Shown: positions 1 to 10,576, counted from the first letter of the stretch. The stretch: DNA of 64,000 nt from Paeniglutamicibacter terrestris (GCF_012271785.1 NZ_JAAWVT010000004.1:1-64000); one strand, 5' to 3'. Numbers and translations are program-made. Notes: generated by a model not told the origin, from the sequence alone.

Positions 1-60
1 AATTTCCTCCGATGGCCCGCACCTTCTGTATGTCTTGCGGCAGTGCCCTTGCGAGGGTGC

Positions 61-1425
61 TTAGCCGCGTAGATCCTTGCCCACGGACTCCGGCATCTTG
101 TAGATGGTGAGCGCGCTGATCAGCAGCAGGACGATGGAGTAGATCGCAAAGACGGTGCCACCAGTGGAGAGCCCGAACCAGGCGTTGAACCCGGCCTGCA
201 GGAAGGCAGCGGTGCCACCGAAGCCCGCCACCGCGATGGCGTAGGGGATGGCCACGCCGATGGTGCGGATCGCGGTGGGGAACAGCTCGGCGTAGACGGC
301 CGGAACAATCGAGGCGGAGGCCGCGATGAAGATGAGCATCACCGACATTGCGACGAACAGCTGCCAGGCCTCACCGCGCACCAGGGAGGACATCGGGAAC
401 TGCAGGGCCGCGGCACCCAGTGCTGAGATCAGCAGGACCGGACGACGACCGATGCGGTCCGAAAGCTTGCCCCAGAACGGCAGGGCCGCCATGAACACCA
501 AGTTAGCGGCCACGCCGGTCCACAGCGCGGTGGCCGGATCCATCTTCAGGTTGGCGATCGCGTAGGCGGGGGTCGAGACGGACCAGATGTAGTAGACCAC
601 GGTCAAACCGACGGTCAAACCGATGACCCGCACAGCTTGGCGCCAATTGGCTATGATCTGCGAGAATACCGAGGGGCCCTTGGCACCCGCAGCAGCCTTG
701 GCCGACTTCTGTTCCTCAAACTGCTCGGTTTCCTTAAGTCGTGAACGCATGATCAAGGTGTACAAGCCCATCAACGCACCGACGGCGAAGGGGATGCGCC
801 AGCCAAAGGCGCCCATCTGTTCCTTGGTCAAGGTGACGGTCAGGATCGCACCGAGCAGTGTTCCGGCTACGATGCCTGCGGTACCGGAGAAGTACATCAG
901 CGTGGAGTAGAACCCACGCTTCTGGGCCGGGGCCACCTCGGCGAGGTAGGTCTGCGCGCTGGGCATCTCGCCGCCGTGAGCAAGACCCTGCAACAGACGG
1001 GCCACCAGCAGGATCAGCGAGGCACCGGCGCCGATGCTTGAGTAGGTCGGGGTAATCGCGATGATCAGCGAACCGACCGAGGCCAGACCCACGGCCATGG
1101 TCATGGCCGCCTTGCGGCCGACCTTGTCACCGATCAACCCGAAGAAGGCACCGCCGAAGGGGCGGGCGACGAAACCGACGGCGAAGATCGCCATAGTGGC
1201 TAGGAACGCAGAGGTCGGGTCGGCTTTGGAGAAGAGCTGGCCGGAGATAAAGGAGGCGAACGTGGCGTAAATGGCCCAGTCGAACCATTCCACCGCGTTG
1301 CCCGCGCCAATGCCCAACAGGGTCTTGACGGTGGACTGACCGGGAACCGAATGGCCATTGGATGTGATGGTGGGCTGGGGGGCCTGATGGCCACCGGAGG
1401 GAACCTGCTGGACCTTGATGCTCAT
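61..1425 (-). CDS. MFS transporter, metabolite:H+ symporter (MHS) type
   Basis: Integral membrane carrier of 454 residues, the usual size for the MHS branch of the major facilitator superfamily (KgtP/ProP/ShiA relatives), which bring in organic acids, betaines or aromatic acids with protons. About 12 hydrophobic segments are visible. The first helix carries the MHS-like GNAVEWFDWAIYATF; the MFS loop motif appears as GDKVGRK near residue 100 and again as SDRIGRRP near residue 320. RARLLQGLAHGGE-type residues (ARLLQGLAHGGE) mark helix 4. The start has GAGGA about 9 nt upstream. It lies 47 nt behind the amidohydrolase at 1473-2708 on the same strand, so the two are probably co-transcribed and the substrate may be the hydrolase's substrate or product. 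Family is firm; substrate is unknown. Confidence 0.88.
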   Translation of the reverse strand: MSIKVQQVPSGGHQAPQPTITSNGHSVPGQSTVKTLLGIGAGNAVEWFDWAIYATFASFISGQLFSKADPTSAFLATMAIFAVGFVARPFGGAFFGLIGDKVGRKAAMTMAVGLASVGSLIIAITPTYSSIGAGASLILLVARLLQGLAHGGEMPSAQTYLAEVAPAQKRGFYSTLMYFSGTAGIVAGTLLGAILTVTLTKEQMGAFGWRIPFAVGALMGLYTLIMRSRLKETEQFEEQKSAKAAAGAKGPSVFSQIIANWRQAVRVIGLTVGLTVVYYIWSVSTPAYAIANLKMDPATALWTGVAANLVFMAALPFWGKLSDRIGRRPVLLISALGAAALQFPMSSLVRGEAWQLFVAMSVMLIFIAASASIVPAVYAELFPTAIRTIGVAIPYAIAVAGFGGTAAFLQAGFNAWFGLSTGGTVFAIYSIVLLLISALTIYKMPESVGKDLRG

Positions 1426-1472
1426 GTCGTAAATCCTCGAGTGAGTGAGTGCGTGAGTGGAGAAGGGAGGGG

Positions 1473-2708
1473 TTAGCGTATTGCCAGGGAAGCGAGCTTG
1501 GTGGTGGCCAGCTGCGTGTAGAGCGCGGTACCGCGGCCCAACACCGAATCATCAAAACGTGCATATGGGGAGTGGTTGTAGGCGGCAGATGGACCGTCCA
1601 CACCGGGTGTCAATGCCGAGAGGAAGATAAACGCACCGGGGACCTCTTGAAGTACTCGGGAGAAGTCCTCGGAACCTGCCAGTGGACTGGCCATGGTGGT
1701 GAAGGAATCCGTCCCAAAGAGTTCTCGTACCGCGTCTGCCGCAAATTGCGTTTCCGCTTCGGCGTTAATCGTGGTGGGGTACTCGGTGCGGTATCCCACC
1801 TCAACCTCCAGCCCGTGGGCCTGGGCGATGCCTTGTAGCAAGGCGGGGACCACAAGCTGGAGCTTGTCGTGGTTTGCGTGACTAAAGGAACGAATGGTCG
1901 CTTCGAAGTAGGCGGTGTCCGGAATAATGTTGCGCACCGTTCCGGCCCGCAACACCCCGACGGAGATGACCACCGGGTCAAAGATGTCGAACTGGCGGGT
2001 CACCATCACCTGCAGGGCCGTCACCATTTCCGCGGCGGCAGTCACCGGGTCCTTGGCCGCGAAGGGTGCCGAGCCGTGCCCGCCGGCACCGCGCACCGTC
2101 ACGAACAATCCATCCGAAGCGCTCATCACCGCGCCGTCCTTGGAAGTAAATACTCCGGTGGATCCCATCGAGCTCATCACATGCAAGCCAAAGGCGGCAT
2201 CGACCTTCTTTCCGCTGGCCTCCAGCACGCCCTCGCGCACCATATGGCTCGCACCGTCCCAGCCTTCCTCGCCGGGTTGGAACATCAACACCACATCCCC
2301 TGCGAGGGAGTCGCGGCGTTCGGCCAATAGGGTTGCGGCTCCGGCCAACATCGCTGTGTGCAGGTCGTGCCCACAGGCATGCATGGTGTCACCGGTCTGC
2401 GATGCGAACTCGACACCGGACTTTTCCTGCAGTGGCAGTCCATCCATGTCACCGCGCAGCAATACCGTGGGGCGCTCGCCGACCGGGGCCGTGGAGGATC
2501 CTCCGCGCAGTACTGCCGTCACCGAGGTGAGGTCGGTTCCCAGCGAAAGCTCGTAGCCGAGGGGCTCAAGCCACTGCAACACTCGTTCCTGGGTTCGTGG
2601 CAGCTGCAACCCGGTTTCGGGTTCGCGGTGCAGCGCATGGCGCAGGCGGGTGATCTCCGGAAGGAGTTCGACTGCATCCTGCACAATAGCGGTGGTAGCG
2701 GTGCTCAT
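1473..2708 (-). CDS. M20 family amidohydrolase (hippurate / N-acyl-amino-acid hydrolase type)
   Basis: Cytosolic metallo-amidohydrolase of 411 residues, close to the family norm. M20D signatures are present: RGDMDGLPL near residue 88, HACGHDLHTAML near 108 (metal-binding Cys and His) and QPGEEGWDGA near 143 (catalytic and metal Glu pair). The family cleaves N-acyl amino acids or amidated conjugates such as hippurate. I place the start at the ATG at 2708 because AAGGAGGG lies 8 nt upstream; a 9-residue upstream extension has no such site. It is followed by an MFS carrier, and a divergent Lrp-type regulator starts 159 nt away, which gives a compact uptake/hydrolysis/regulator cassette. The exact acyl substrate cannot be read from sequence. 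Confidence 0.87.
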   Translation of the reverse strand: MSTATTAIVQDAVELLPEITRLRHALHREPETGLQLPRTQERVLQWLEPLGYELSLGTDLTSVTAVLRGGSSTAPVGERPTVLLRGDMDGLPLQEKSGVEFASQTGDTMHACGHDLHTAMLAGAATLLAERRDSLAGDVVLMFQPGEEGWDGASHMVREGVLEASGKKVDAAFGLHVMSSMGSTGVFTSKDGAVMSASDGLFVTVRGAGGHGSAPFAAKDPVTAAAEMVTALQVMVTRQFDIFDPVVISVGVLRAGTVRNIIPDTAYFEATIRSFSHANHDKLQLVVPALLQGIAQAHGLEVEVGYRTEYPTTINAEAETQFAADAVRELFGTDSFTTMASPLAGSEDFSRVLQEVPGAFIFLSALTPGVDGPSAAYNHSPYARFDDSVLGRGTALYTQLATTKLASLAIR

Positions 2709-2817
2709 GCCCCGTGCCCTCCTTCTGATTTCCATCGCCCACCATTCGGTGAGCTATGTCACTATCGAGAGTGGGGCCGTGGCAGGATAATGGAGCTACA
2801 TTCACGAAAAATTGCAC

Positions 2818-2827
2818 AAGCTAGCTT
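2818..2827. promoter_or_regulatory. Perfect 10-bp palindrome in the divergent amidohydrolase/Lrp promoter region
   Basis: AAGCTAGCTT is its own reverse complement and sits between the divergently transcribed amidohydrolase (start 2708) and the Lrp-type regulator (start 2868), inside an AT-rich stretch with repeated TTGCA/TGCAA words. Lrp/AsnC proteins commonly bind such sites next to their own gene. The role is inferred from position only. Confidence 0.35.
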
Positions 2828-2867
2828 TCAAACCACGTTTTATTGCAATGAAAGGAAAGGTGTGTCG

Positions 2868-3854
2868 ATGGAACTACCGGTCGAAGACCTACAGTTGGTG
2901 CACGCATTGCAAATTGCTCCGCGGGCCGGCTGGTCCGAGTTGGGCACGATCCTCGGGCGGCACCCGGCAACACTTTCTGCCCGCTGGGCGCGTTTGCGCG
3001 AAGACCGCATGGCCTGGGTTCTGGGACATCTGAGTGGGCGCCCGGAGCAGCATTGCACCGCCTTCATCGACGTGGTGGCGGACCCGGCGCTCATCGAGGA
3101 GGTGCAGGCGGATCTCTGCGCGATCACCGAGGTGCTGACCGTGGATGACGCTACCAGCACGGCAGACTTCCGGCTCACCTGCCTGGCCGCCGACTGGCTG
3201 GACATGGCGCGTAAGGTCCTCCCTCGCATCCGCGGAACCCGCGGCGTCCAACGCACCAAGGTCTCGCTGTGCACCAAGCTGTATGCCACTGGCAACGCAT
3301 GGCGACTGGACGTACTCTCTCCCGCGCAGCAGGCCCAGCTCCAACGGCTCACCCATCCGCCGCTGGCTCAGCCGACCATCATCCCCGATACCTTTTGGCC
3401 CATGCTCCGGGTCCTCATGCACGATGGCAGGGCAACCGCCGCGGAGATCGCTCAGGCCACCGGACAGCATCCCTCCACCACTGGTCGCTTCCTGAAGGTG
3501 GCGTTAGAAACCGGGATGGTGACCCTGCGCTGCGAACTGGCGAGTCACTACACCGGCTACCCGTTAACGGTGCAGTGGTTCGCCAAGGTCCCGGCCGGCA
3601 CCGCCGACACCGTGGCCGCATTCCTGATGGAACAGCGAACACTTCGTCTCTGCGCCTCCACGACCGGCGCGGCAAACATGACCTTCATGATGCAGCTGCG
3701 TACCCCTGCCGACATTGCGGATGTGGAGGCCAGACTGGCCGTTCGCGTCCCGGGCGTGGAGATCATAGAGGCCTGCGTGGGCGTGCACGCTTTCAAGCGC
3801 ATGGGCTGGATGCTGGATCCGGAGGGGCGTCCTACCGGAGAGGTCGTCACCTGA
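2868..3854 (+). CDS. Tandem Lrp/AsnC family transcriptional regulator
   Basis: 328 residues, about twice a normal Lrp. Two units are visible: a first HTH (SELGTILGRHPATLSARWARL, roughly residues 22-42) with an alpha/beta ligand-type domain, then a second HTH (AEIAQATGQHPSTTGRF, roughly 190-206) with another such domain ending near residue 315. Internally duplicated Lrp proteins are common in actinobacteria. ATG 2868 is chosen because GGAAAGG lies 7 nt upstream; the open frame continues upstream but antisense to the amidohydrolase. It is divergent from the amidohydrolase/MFS pair and probably regulates it in response to an amino-acid-like ligand (inference). Confidence 0.85.
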   Translation: MELPVEDLQLVHALQIAPRAGWSELGTILGRHPATLSARWARLREDRMAWVLGHLSGRPEQHCTAFIDVVADPALIEEVQADLCAITEVLTVDDATSTADFRLTCLAADWLDMARKVLPRIRGTRGVQRTKVSLCTKLYATGNAWRLDVLSPAQQAQLQRLTHPPLAQPTIIPDTFWPMLRVLMHDGRATAAEIAQATGQHPSTTGRFLKVALETGMVTLRCELASHYTGYPLTVQWFAKVPAGTADTVAAFLMEQRTLRLCASTTGAANMTFMMQLRTPADIADVEARLAVRVPGVEIIEACVGVHAFKRMGWMLDPEGRPTGEVVT

Positions 3855-3881
3855 TCCGCTCCTGTGGACTGCCGGTTAAAA

Positions 3882-3924
3882 ACACCACCCCGTGATCCCT
3901 GCAAAAGGGATAACGGGGTGGTGT
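3882..3924. terminator. Bidirectional hairpin terminator
   Basis: Arms ACACCACCCCG and CGGGGTGGTGT (11 bp), extended by an inner ATCCCT/AGGGAT stem, lie between the convergent Lrp gene and the MFS exporter at 3967-5403. Confidence 0.8.
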
Positions 3925-3966
3925 GTGGCCCAGCGCGAGCGGGACCGAATCAGAATTGACCCTCGA

Positions 3967-5403
3967 TTAGTGGGCGTGGACCGGTGCGGTGGCAGGAGTC
4001 TCTGCCTTGGTGAGGAAGAGCGAAATGATGATCATTCCGAGAGAGCAGATCGCCGCGACCATGAAGCCCGCGGAGAATCCGTTAATCTGAGCCTGAATCG
4101 GATCAATTCCGGCTTCGGCTCCGGCGCCGATGCGCGATGCCAAGACACCAACCAGCAGCGCAGTGCCCGCGGCCCCGCCCAACTGCTGCAGCGTGGAAAG
4201 TACCGCCGAGCCATGTGAGTGCAGGGAATGCGGCAACGGGTTCAGTGCGGTGGTGAACGCCGGGGTGAAGATCAGCGAGAGCGCCAATGACATCGCCAGG
4301 TGCAAGGCAATAATTATGCCGATGGCCGTCTCGGCCCCGAGCAGGCGCGAGTAACCAAAGAGCACCAGGGTCAAAATAACGGCTCCCGGGATCACCAGCG
4401 GGCGCGGGCCCACCTTGTCAAAGAGTCGCCCAACAAACGGGGCCAACAGCCCCATCAACAATCCACCGGGCAAGAGCATCAGGCCGGTGGCCAGGGTGTC
4501 TAGCCCACGTACATTCTGCAGGTACATCGGCAACAGGATGATCACCCCGAACAGTGCCACCATCGCCAAAATCATCAGCGAGAGCGACAGCGTGAAGGGT
4601 CGGTAGCTGAAGGTACGCAGGTCAAGCAGCGCGTGGTCCTTCTTTTGCAGGCGAAGCTGCAACATCGTGAAGCACACCAGCGCCAGCACCGCAATCACGA
4701 GGATCGCCACCGTCTGGGTATTCAGTCCATTGGCCGAGAGCCTGCTGAGTCCAAAGACCAGACCGCCGAAGGCCGGAACGGAGAGGATTACCGAGGCGAT
4801 CGACAGCGGCATCTTGGAGGCCTCGGCCACCTTATTCAGCCGCGGTGCGCCAATGAGCAGCGCCGCTAGGGCGATCGGAGCAATGATCAGGAACATGAAG
4901 CGCCAGTTCAGGAACTGCAGGATCAACCCGGAGATGGTCGGGCCGATGGCCGGAGCCACCGAAATGACGATCGACACATTGCCCATGATGACTCCGCGTC
5001 GCTCGGCCGGCACCAGATCAAGGACCGTGGTCATCAACAGCGGCATCATAATTGCCGTACCCGAAGCCTGAATCACGCGGGCGGCGAGCAGCAGTTCGAA
5101 GCCTGGAGCGGCAGCAGCCAACAGAGTTCCGGCGGTGAACAGGATCATCGCGAGCATAAAGACCCCGCGGGTGCTGAAGCGCTGGAGCAGGAATCCGGTG
5201 GCCGGGATGACAACGGCCATGGTGAGCATGAAGATCGTCGAGAGCCACTGAATAGCTTCTTCGCTGACCTTGAATTCATGCATGAGCACCGGCAGTGCCA
5301 CATTCATGATGGTTTCGTTAAGGATCACCACAAACGCGGAAACGATCAGCACCGTGATGGTGGCAAGATCCTTGGGGTTGAGTTTGGTGCTGGTCTCGGT
5401 CAC
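3967..5403 (-). CDS. MFS transporter, DHA2 (EmrB/QacA) type exporter
   Basis: Predicted proton-driven efflux protein of 478 residues with about 14 hydrophobic segments, as expected for the DHA2 drug:H+ antiporters. Visible features: ILNETIMNVALPVL in helix 1 (the DHA2 form of motif D1), ARVIQASGTAIMMPL near residue 110, and GNVSIVISVAPAIGPTISG near 140 (motif C region: Gly and Pro in helix 5). I prefer the GTG at 5403, which has AAGAGG about 8 nt upstream; an in-frame ATG at 5454 would add 17 residues that do not look like a membrane protein N-terminus. No regulator is adjacent. Substrate unknown; multidrug or metabolite export is the family role. Confidence 0.86.
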   Translation of the reverse strand: MTETSTKLNPKDLATITVLIVSAFVVILNETIMNVALPVLMHEFKVSEEAIQWLSTIFMLTMAVVIPATGFLLQRFSTRGVFMLAMILFTAGTLLAAAAPGFELLLAARVIQASGTAIMMPLLMTTVLDLVPAERRGVIMGNVSIVISVAPAIGPTISGLILQFLNWRFMFLIIAPIALAALLIGAPRLNKVAEASKMPLSIASVILSVPAFGGLVFGLSRLSANGLNTQTVAILVIAVLALVCFTMLQLRLQKKDHALLDLRTFSYRPFTLSLSLMILAMVALFGVIILLPMYLQNVRGLDTLATGLMLLPGGLLMGLLAPFVGRLFDKVGPRPLVIPGAVILTLVLFGYSRLLGAETAIGIIIALHLAMSLALSLIFTPAFTTALNPLPHSLHSHGSAVLSTLQQLGGAAGTALLVGVLASRIGAGAEAGIDPIQAQINGFSAGFMVAAICSLGMIIISLFLTKAETPATAPVHAH

Positions 5404-5564
5404 GGGTAGTGGCCTCTTCCATAAAAGGGGGGCTGGCGTTGATGAACATTCCATTCTAGCGCTGGGTGTCCACGGTTCATTCCCCAAAGTGAAAACATTC
5501 TGGGAATCTCACAACACGGCCCACGGCGAGGCCAGCCACGGGTTCGATGGGTCAAGATGGGAAC

Positions 5565-6104
5565 ATGAACGTTCGCACTCCGGATCCCTATCCCGGCTGG
5601 TTGTCCGATGAAGACCTCTACGAGGCCCGAGCCCGGTTGCCCATGCTCTACATCGAAGCGATCCCGGTACGCCTGGATCCGCTCGGCTACGTCATGGAGA
5701 TCGGGCTATTGCTCACTGCCGATCCCGAGGGGCGAATGCTGCGCACCTTCGTCTCGGGCAGGGTGATGTACCGGGAAACCATTCGGGCCGCGCTGACTCG
5801 GCACATCGAAAAGGACCTTGGCCCGCTGGCCATGCCGCAATTGCCGCCGAGCCCCGCGCCCTTCACCGTGGCGGAGTACTTCCCGTCTCCCTCGGAAACG
5901 GGATTAACCGACGAACGACAGCATGCCGTGGCACTGGCCTACATCGTTCCGGTTCGCGGAGAATGCTCACCGCGTCAGGATGCACTCGAGCTCACCTGGC
6001 TCACGCCGGAAGAAGCGCTCAGCCCAAATATTCAAGAAGAATTCGCCGGCGGTCGCGAGAATCTTGTTCGACAGGCCCTCGCCCACGTCGGCTACAACCG
6101 CTAA
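5565..6104 (+). CDS. DUF4916 / Nudix-like protein
   Basis: 179-residue cytosolic protein that I recognise as the actinobacterial DUF4916 group, which is described as Nudix-hydrolase-like. The core reads YIEAIPVRLDPLGYVMEIGLLL, a Nudix-type N-terminal strand pattern, with LTWLTPEEAL near residue 150. No canonical Nudix box (GX5EX7REUXEEXGU) is visible, so hydrolase activity is doubtful. Two starts are possible: ATG 5547 without a ribosome site, or ATG 5565 with GGGA 4 nt upstream; a CAAGAT box 6 nt before 5565 could also indicate a leaderless message. No informative neighbours. Confidence 0.7.
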   Translation: MNVRTPDPYPGWLSDEDLYEARARLPMLYIEAIPVRLDPLGYVMEIGLLLTADPEGRMLRTFVSGRVMYRETIRAALTRHIEKDLGPLAMPQLPPSPAPFTVAEYFPSPSETGLTDERQHAVALAYIVPVRGECSPRQDALELTWLTPEEALSPNIQEEFAGGRENLVRQALAHVGYNR

Positions 6105-6123
6105 ACACCACCCACGCCAATAA

Positions 6124-6177
6124 AAAGGCCTAAGCCCTGTCGCAACAGCATGTTGATGCGACAGGGCTTAGGCCTTT
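6124..6177. terminator. Strong bidirectional terminator, 21-bp stem
   Basis: The arms 6124-6144 and 6157-6177 are perfectly complementary (AAAGGCCTAAGCCCTGTC... and its complement) around a 12-nt loop. A-rich and T-rich flanks make it work on both strands between the convergent Nudix-like and FUSC genes. Confidence 0.9.
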
Positions 6178-6272
6178 GTGGTGTTGTCTTAGTTATCCTT
6201 CAACACGCTTGACCTTACCTACGAGTAACACGTAGGACAGGATGCCGGCCGCAGTAATTCGCCGGCCGATGT

Positions 6273-7343
6273 CTATGATTGTGCCGGAAGTATTCGCCGC
6301 TTGTACCAAGAGCCAAAGAGCGAACCCAGCAACACCACAATCACACCAACGACGGCGCCAATGATTGTCTCCAGCACCCTGTCGTAGAGCAGCTTGGTAC
6401 TCAATCCGGTTCCGATGGAGACTCCCACCAGCGCCAACGGTGTCACGAAGATCTGGGCGATGAAGTAGTTTCTGGCGATGAACAGCTCGGCGCATACCTG
6501 CAGCATCCCGATGACGATCAAAAGCACCCAGATCGGTGGCTGGAACGCGATAATGGCCGCCATAACCACGATGCCGGTGAGTGTTCCCAAGATACGGTGC
6601 AGCCCACGGCGCACCCGCAGGCCCGTAGTGTGCCCCACCAGCGGGACAACTGCCGCCACCATGGCCCAATAGCTGTGCCCCGTGGAGAGTACTGGCGCGA
6701 GCAGCGTAGCAATGGTTCCGGCCAGCCCTGCAGCCAGCAGGTAGAAAAGCGATTCCCACCAGATCGCTGTACGCACCTTAGCGGAGAGCGCTGGGAGCTG
6801 CACACGTTCACCCCATCCCTGATTACCGGGCAACATGCTGCCGGAAAAACCAATGATGATGGCCAAGACCACGGCCGCCAATGCTGCCACCATGGATTCG
6901 AGCATCGGCGGTTGAGTGGGCATCGAGGCGATGGCAGCAAAAGCGAAGATATGGAAGAGCGAGCCACCGGGCCGAAGCTGGAGGTAGGAGGTGACAACGT
7001 TACAAACACCCGAAACGACCGTTGTCAAAATGACGATCGTCCAGGCTCCACGCACCAGGTCCTCATGGTCAACCAAGAATTCAGAGGAAAGCACAGCTAC
7101 AAGGATGACCGCGAGAAACAATGCACCGGCCTTCGATTGAGCCACCAGCCGGTTCAGATATCCAGGAACTCGTCCATACACACCGGTGAAGGCACCAAAA
7201 ATCACGAAGATCATCAGATCCAGCCGGCCAACGGCAAGAAGGCCAAAAAGCGGGACAAAAACACCGATTCCGGTGCGTAGAGCAATCCAGTGATCGTTGC
7301 GTGCTGGTCCAAGGGTCAACAGACTGCCGTAATTTTTGCCCAT
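6273..7343 (-). CDS. FUSC-family membrane protein
   Basis: About 356 residues with two clusters of hydrophobic segments (roughly residues 25-165 and 225-330), the layout of FUSC / aromatic-acid-exporter-like proteins (YccS, AaeB relatives). The second cluster contains SYWAMVAAVVPLVGHTTGLR and RGLHRILGTLTGI, matching the FUSC signature in which an R-h-x-x-x-G-T-x-x-G motif follows a hydrophobic strand. The start is uncertain: ATG 7343 (used here) or ATG 7397 (18 residues longer); neither has a convincing ribosome site. It is divergent from tgt. The substrate is unknown; the family is associated with efflux of aromatic carboxylates. Confidence 0.75.
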   Translation of the reverse strand: MGKNYGSLLTLGPARNDHWIALRTGIGVFVPLFGLLAVGRLDLMIFVIFGAFTGVYGRVPGYLNRLVAQSKAGALFLAVILVAVLSSEFLVDHEDLVRGAWTIVILTTVVSGVCNVVTSYLQLRPGGSLFHIFAFAAIASMPTQPPMLESMVAALAAVVLAIIIGFSGSMLPGNQGWGERVQLPALSAKVRTAIWWESLFYLLAAGLAGTIATLLAPVLSTGHSYWAMVAAVVPLVGHTTGLRVRRGLHRILGTLTGIVVMAAIIAFQPPIWVLLIVIGMLQVCAELFIARNYFIAQIFVTPLALVGVSIGTGLSTKLLYDRVLETIIGAVVGVIVVLLGSLFGSWYKRRILPAQS

Positions 7344-7518
7344 GTTTGCTTGGTAGCCGCTCTCTGTTGCGCTGTCTTGGATCCTGCCAGGTCTCATTCC
7401 AACGCTACGCCGAACACAGTGCTGATAGTCGATGATGTGAGCGAAGAAATACCCCGAGGTGAGCCAATGCACGCCCACATTTTGCCTTCTCACCGGGACC
7501 ATGCGGCACACTAGGTAG

Positions 7519-8805
<1,287 letters not shown>

Positions 8806-9154
8806 CTTACATCGCACTCAGCACCGATTATGTCTGAAAAGTGAAATAGTCCTAAATCTTTTGGTACAAAATTACGCGTTAGCCAAAGGGTTCGCCGATT
8901 AGCACGGCCGTCCCCCGACGTGGCATAAAATCGTCTATTTTCCCACGTCAGGATGAAAATTTACGCGAACTAAACTGCCTGTTCGATTTTTGATCCACCG
9001 CAACCAATCATGCAAGTGCACATGCGATTGTCTTGCAGTTAGTCATATGATCAATGCCGACTTAGATCACGATCACTAACCTCGTCCAAGTGATGCGGTT
9101 CATGTCCTGTTCAACATCCGATTGTCCTTTTACCACAATCGAAAGAGCCCCAAC
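8806..9154 (+). promoter_or_regulatory. AT-rich leader of the APC permease with an RBS-proximal hairpin
   Basis: Roughly 350 nt without a gene, clearly more AT-rich than the surroundings. Just before the ribosome site of the permease, CGATTGT (9119-9125) and ACAATCG (9135-9141) form a 7-bp stem with a 9-nt loop, ending directly at GAAAGAG. Upstream are TCATATGA and a GATCACGATC repeat that could be operator half-sites. I see no tRNA, terminator or known riboswitch. A regulatory role is inferred from placement. Confidence 0.35.
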
Positions 9155-10576
9155 ATGAACACGGATGCACAGCTTTCAAAGACGCTGAAGCCCCGACACC
9201 TCTCCATGATCGCCATCGCTGGTGTCATCGGTGCTGGCTTATTCGTCGGTTCCGGTGCAGCCATCGCACTTGCTGGCCCCGGCATCTTGCTGGCCTACAT
9301 GGCAGCAGGACTTGTCGTCATCCTCGTCATGAGGATGCTCGGAGAAATGGCGGCAGCCAATCCCGAAACAGGATCATTTTCCGCCTACGCCGATAAGGCA
9401 CTGGGCCGCTGGGCCGGATTCAGTATCGGTTGGCTCTATGCCTGGTTCTGGATCATCGTTTTAGGCATTGAAGCCACGGCCGGCGCAGCCATCATGCACC
9501 GCTGGGTACCCGGCATTGAACAATGGGTATGGGCTCTACTCCTGATGCTTGTCCTGACGGCAACCAATCTTGGTTCGGTCAAATCTTTTGGTGAATTCGA
9601 ATTCTGGTTTGCCTCCATCAAGGTTGCCGCCATCGTGCTATTCCTGCTGTTCGGCATCGCCGCCATCTTGGGTCTGGTTCCCGGGGTACCTGCACCGGGG
9701 CTGAGCAACCTTGTAGAAAACGGCGGATTCCTCCCGAACGGACCCGGCGCCGTATTAGCTGGCATCCTCGTAGTGGTATTTTCCTTCTTTGGTGCAGAAA
9801 TCGCCACGATCGCCGCTGGTGAATCAGCGAATCCCGTGGAAGCTGTCAAGAAGGCCGTCAAGTCCACCGTCTGGCGCATCTTGGTGTTCTACATCGGTTC
9901 CATCGCCATCGTCGTAACGCTCCTCCCTTGGAATTCGGCCAGCGTCGCCAAGAGTCCCTACGTCGCGGTCATCGAGCTCTTTGGGATCCCGGGCGCAGGC
10001 ACCATCATGGACATCGTGGTGCTCACCTCGGTGCTTTCGTGCCTGAATTCCGGCCTTTACACGGCCAGCCGGATGCTCTTCTCCCTTTCCAGCCGAGGAG
10101 ACGCTCCCAGGTCCTGGACCAAAACCTCCAAGTCTGGCGTACCAGTACCCGCGCTCCTGGCTTCGACCATCGTTGGATTCATTACCGTCGGACTGAATTA
10201 CATCTCCCCCGATACGGTGTTCCTCTTCTTGGTCAATACCTCGGGTGCCATTGCGCTATTTGTTTGGTTGGTCATTGCCACCTCGCAGTTGATCTTGCGC
10301 CGCCGAATGGGCGCCGCAGCCAAGGATCTTCCCTTGAAAATGTGGCTCTTTCCGTACCTTACGTGGACAGCCATTGCCAGCATCGTCGCGCTGGTCATTG
10401 GCATGCTGATCCTTGAATCAACTCGTGAATCCTTGCTGCTTTCCACAGCATTGGCGGGAGTTGTTGTCGGTCTCGGTGTATGGCGGAACCGAAAGAATTT
10501 GGGCCCACAAGACCCCGAGCGCGGAGAGAACATCAACGCTGTTGATGCGACTGAGGATTCTGTTTCGGCACAGTAA
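9155..10576 (+). CDS. Amino acid permease, APC superfamily (GabP/AroP/ProY group)
   Basis: 473-residue membrane transporter with about 12 hydrophobic segments. The N-terminus LKPRHLSMIAIAGVIGAGLF with FVGSGAAI matches the amino acid transporter (AAT) branch, where the GVIGAGLF loop binds the substrate carboxylate. AANPETGSFSAYADKALG and FFGAEIATIAAGESANP (helix 6 and following loop, GABA-permease-like) are further hallmarks. The start ATG 9155 has GAAAGAG 8 nt upstream; a TTG 33 nt earlier is less likely. It is alone in its transcription unit, with a long AT-rich leader and terminators downstream. Likely substrates are GABA, proline or aromatic amino acids; this is not decidable here. Confidence 0.88.
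   Translation: MNTDAQLSKTLKPRHLSMIAIAGVIGAGLFVGSGAAIALAGPGILLAYMAAGLVVILVMRMLGEMAAANPETGSFSAYADKALGRWAGFSIGWLYAWFWIIVLGIEATAGAAIMHRWVPGIEQWVWALLLMLVLTATNLGSVKSFGEFEFWFASIKVAAIVLFLLFGIAAILGLVPGVPAPGLSNLVENGGFLPNGPGAVLAGILVVVFSFFGAEIATIAAGESANPVEAVKKAVKSTVWRILVFYIGSIAIVVTLLPWNSASVAKSPYVAVIELFGIPGAGTIMDIVVLTSVLSCLNSGLYTASRMLFSLSSRGDAPRSWTKTSKSGVPVPALLASTIVGFITVGLNYISPDTVFLFLVNTSGAIALFVWLVIATSQLILRRRMGAAAKDLPLKMWLFPYLTWTAIASIVALVIGMLILESTRESLLLSTALAGVVVGLGVWRNRKNLGPQDPERGENINAVDATEDSVSAQ

Noticed and set aside
1-60. Short plus-strand frame beginning ATG GCC CGC with a CxxC pair (MARTFCMSCGSAL)
   Set aside because: It resembles a zinc-ribbon start but continues antisense into the MFS gene and has no support beyond the first residues.
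6193-6759. Minus-strand frame overlapping the FUSC gene with a hydrophobic C-terminus
   Set aside because: It overlaps the FUSC coding sequence in another frame; the FUSC frame has the family motifs and the overlap frame has none until its last 30 residues.
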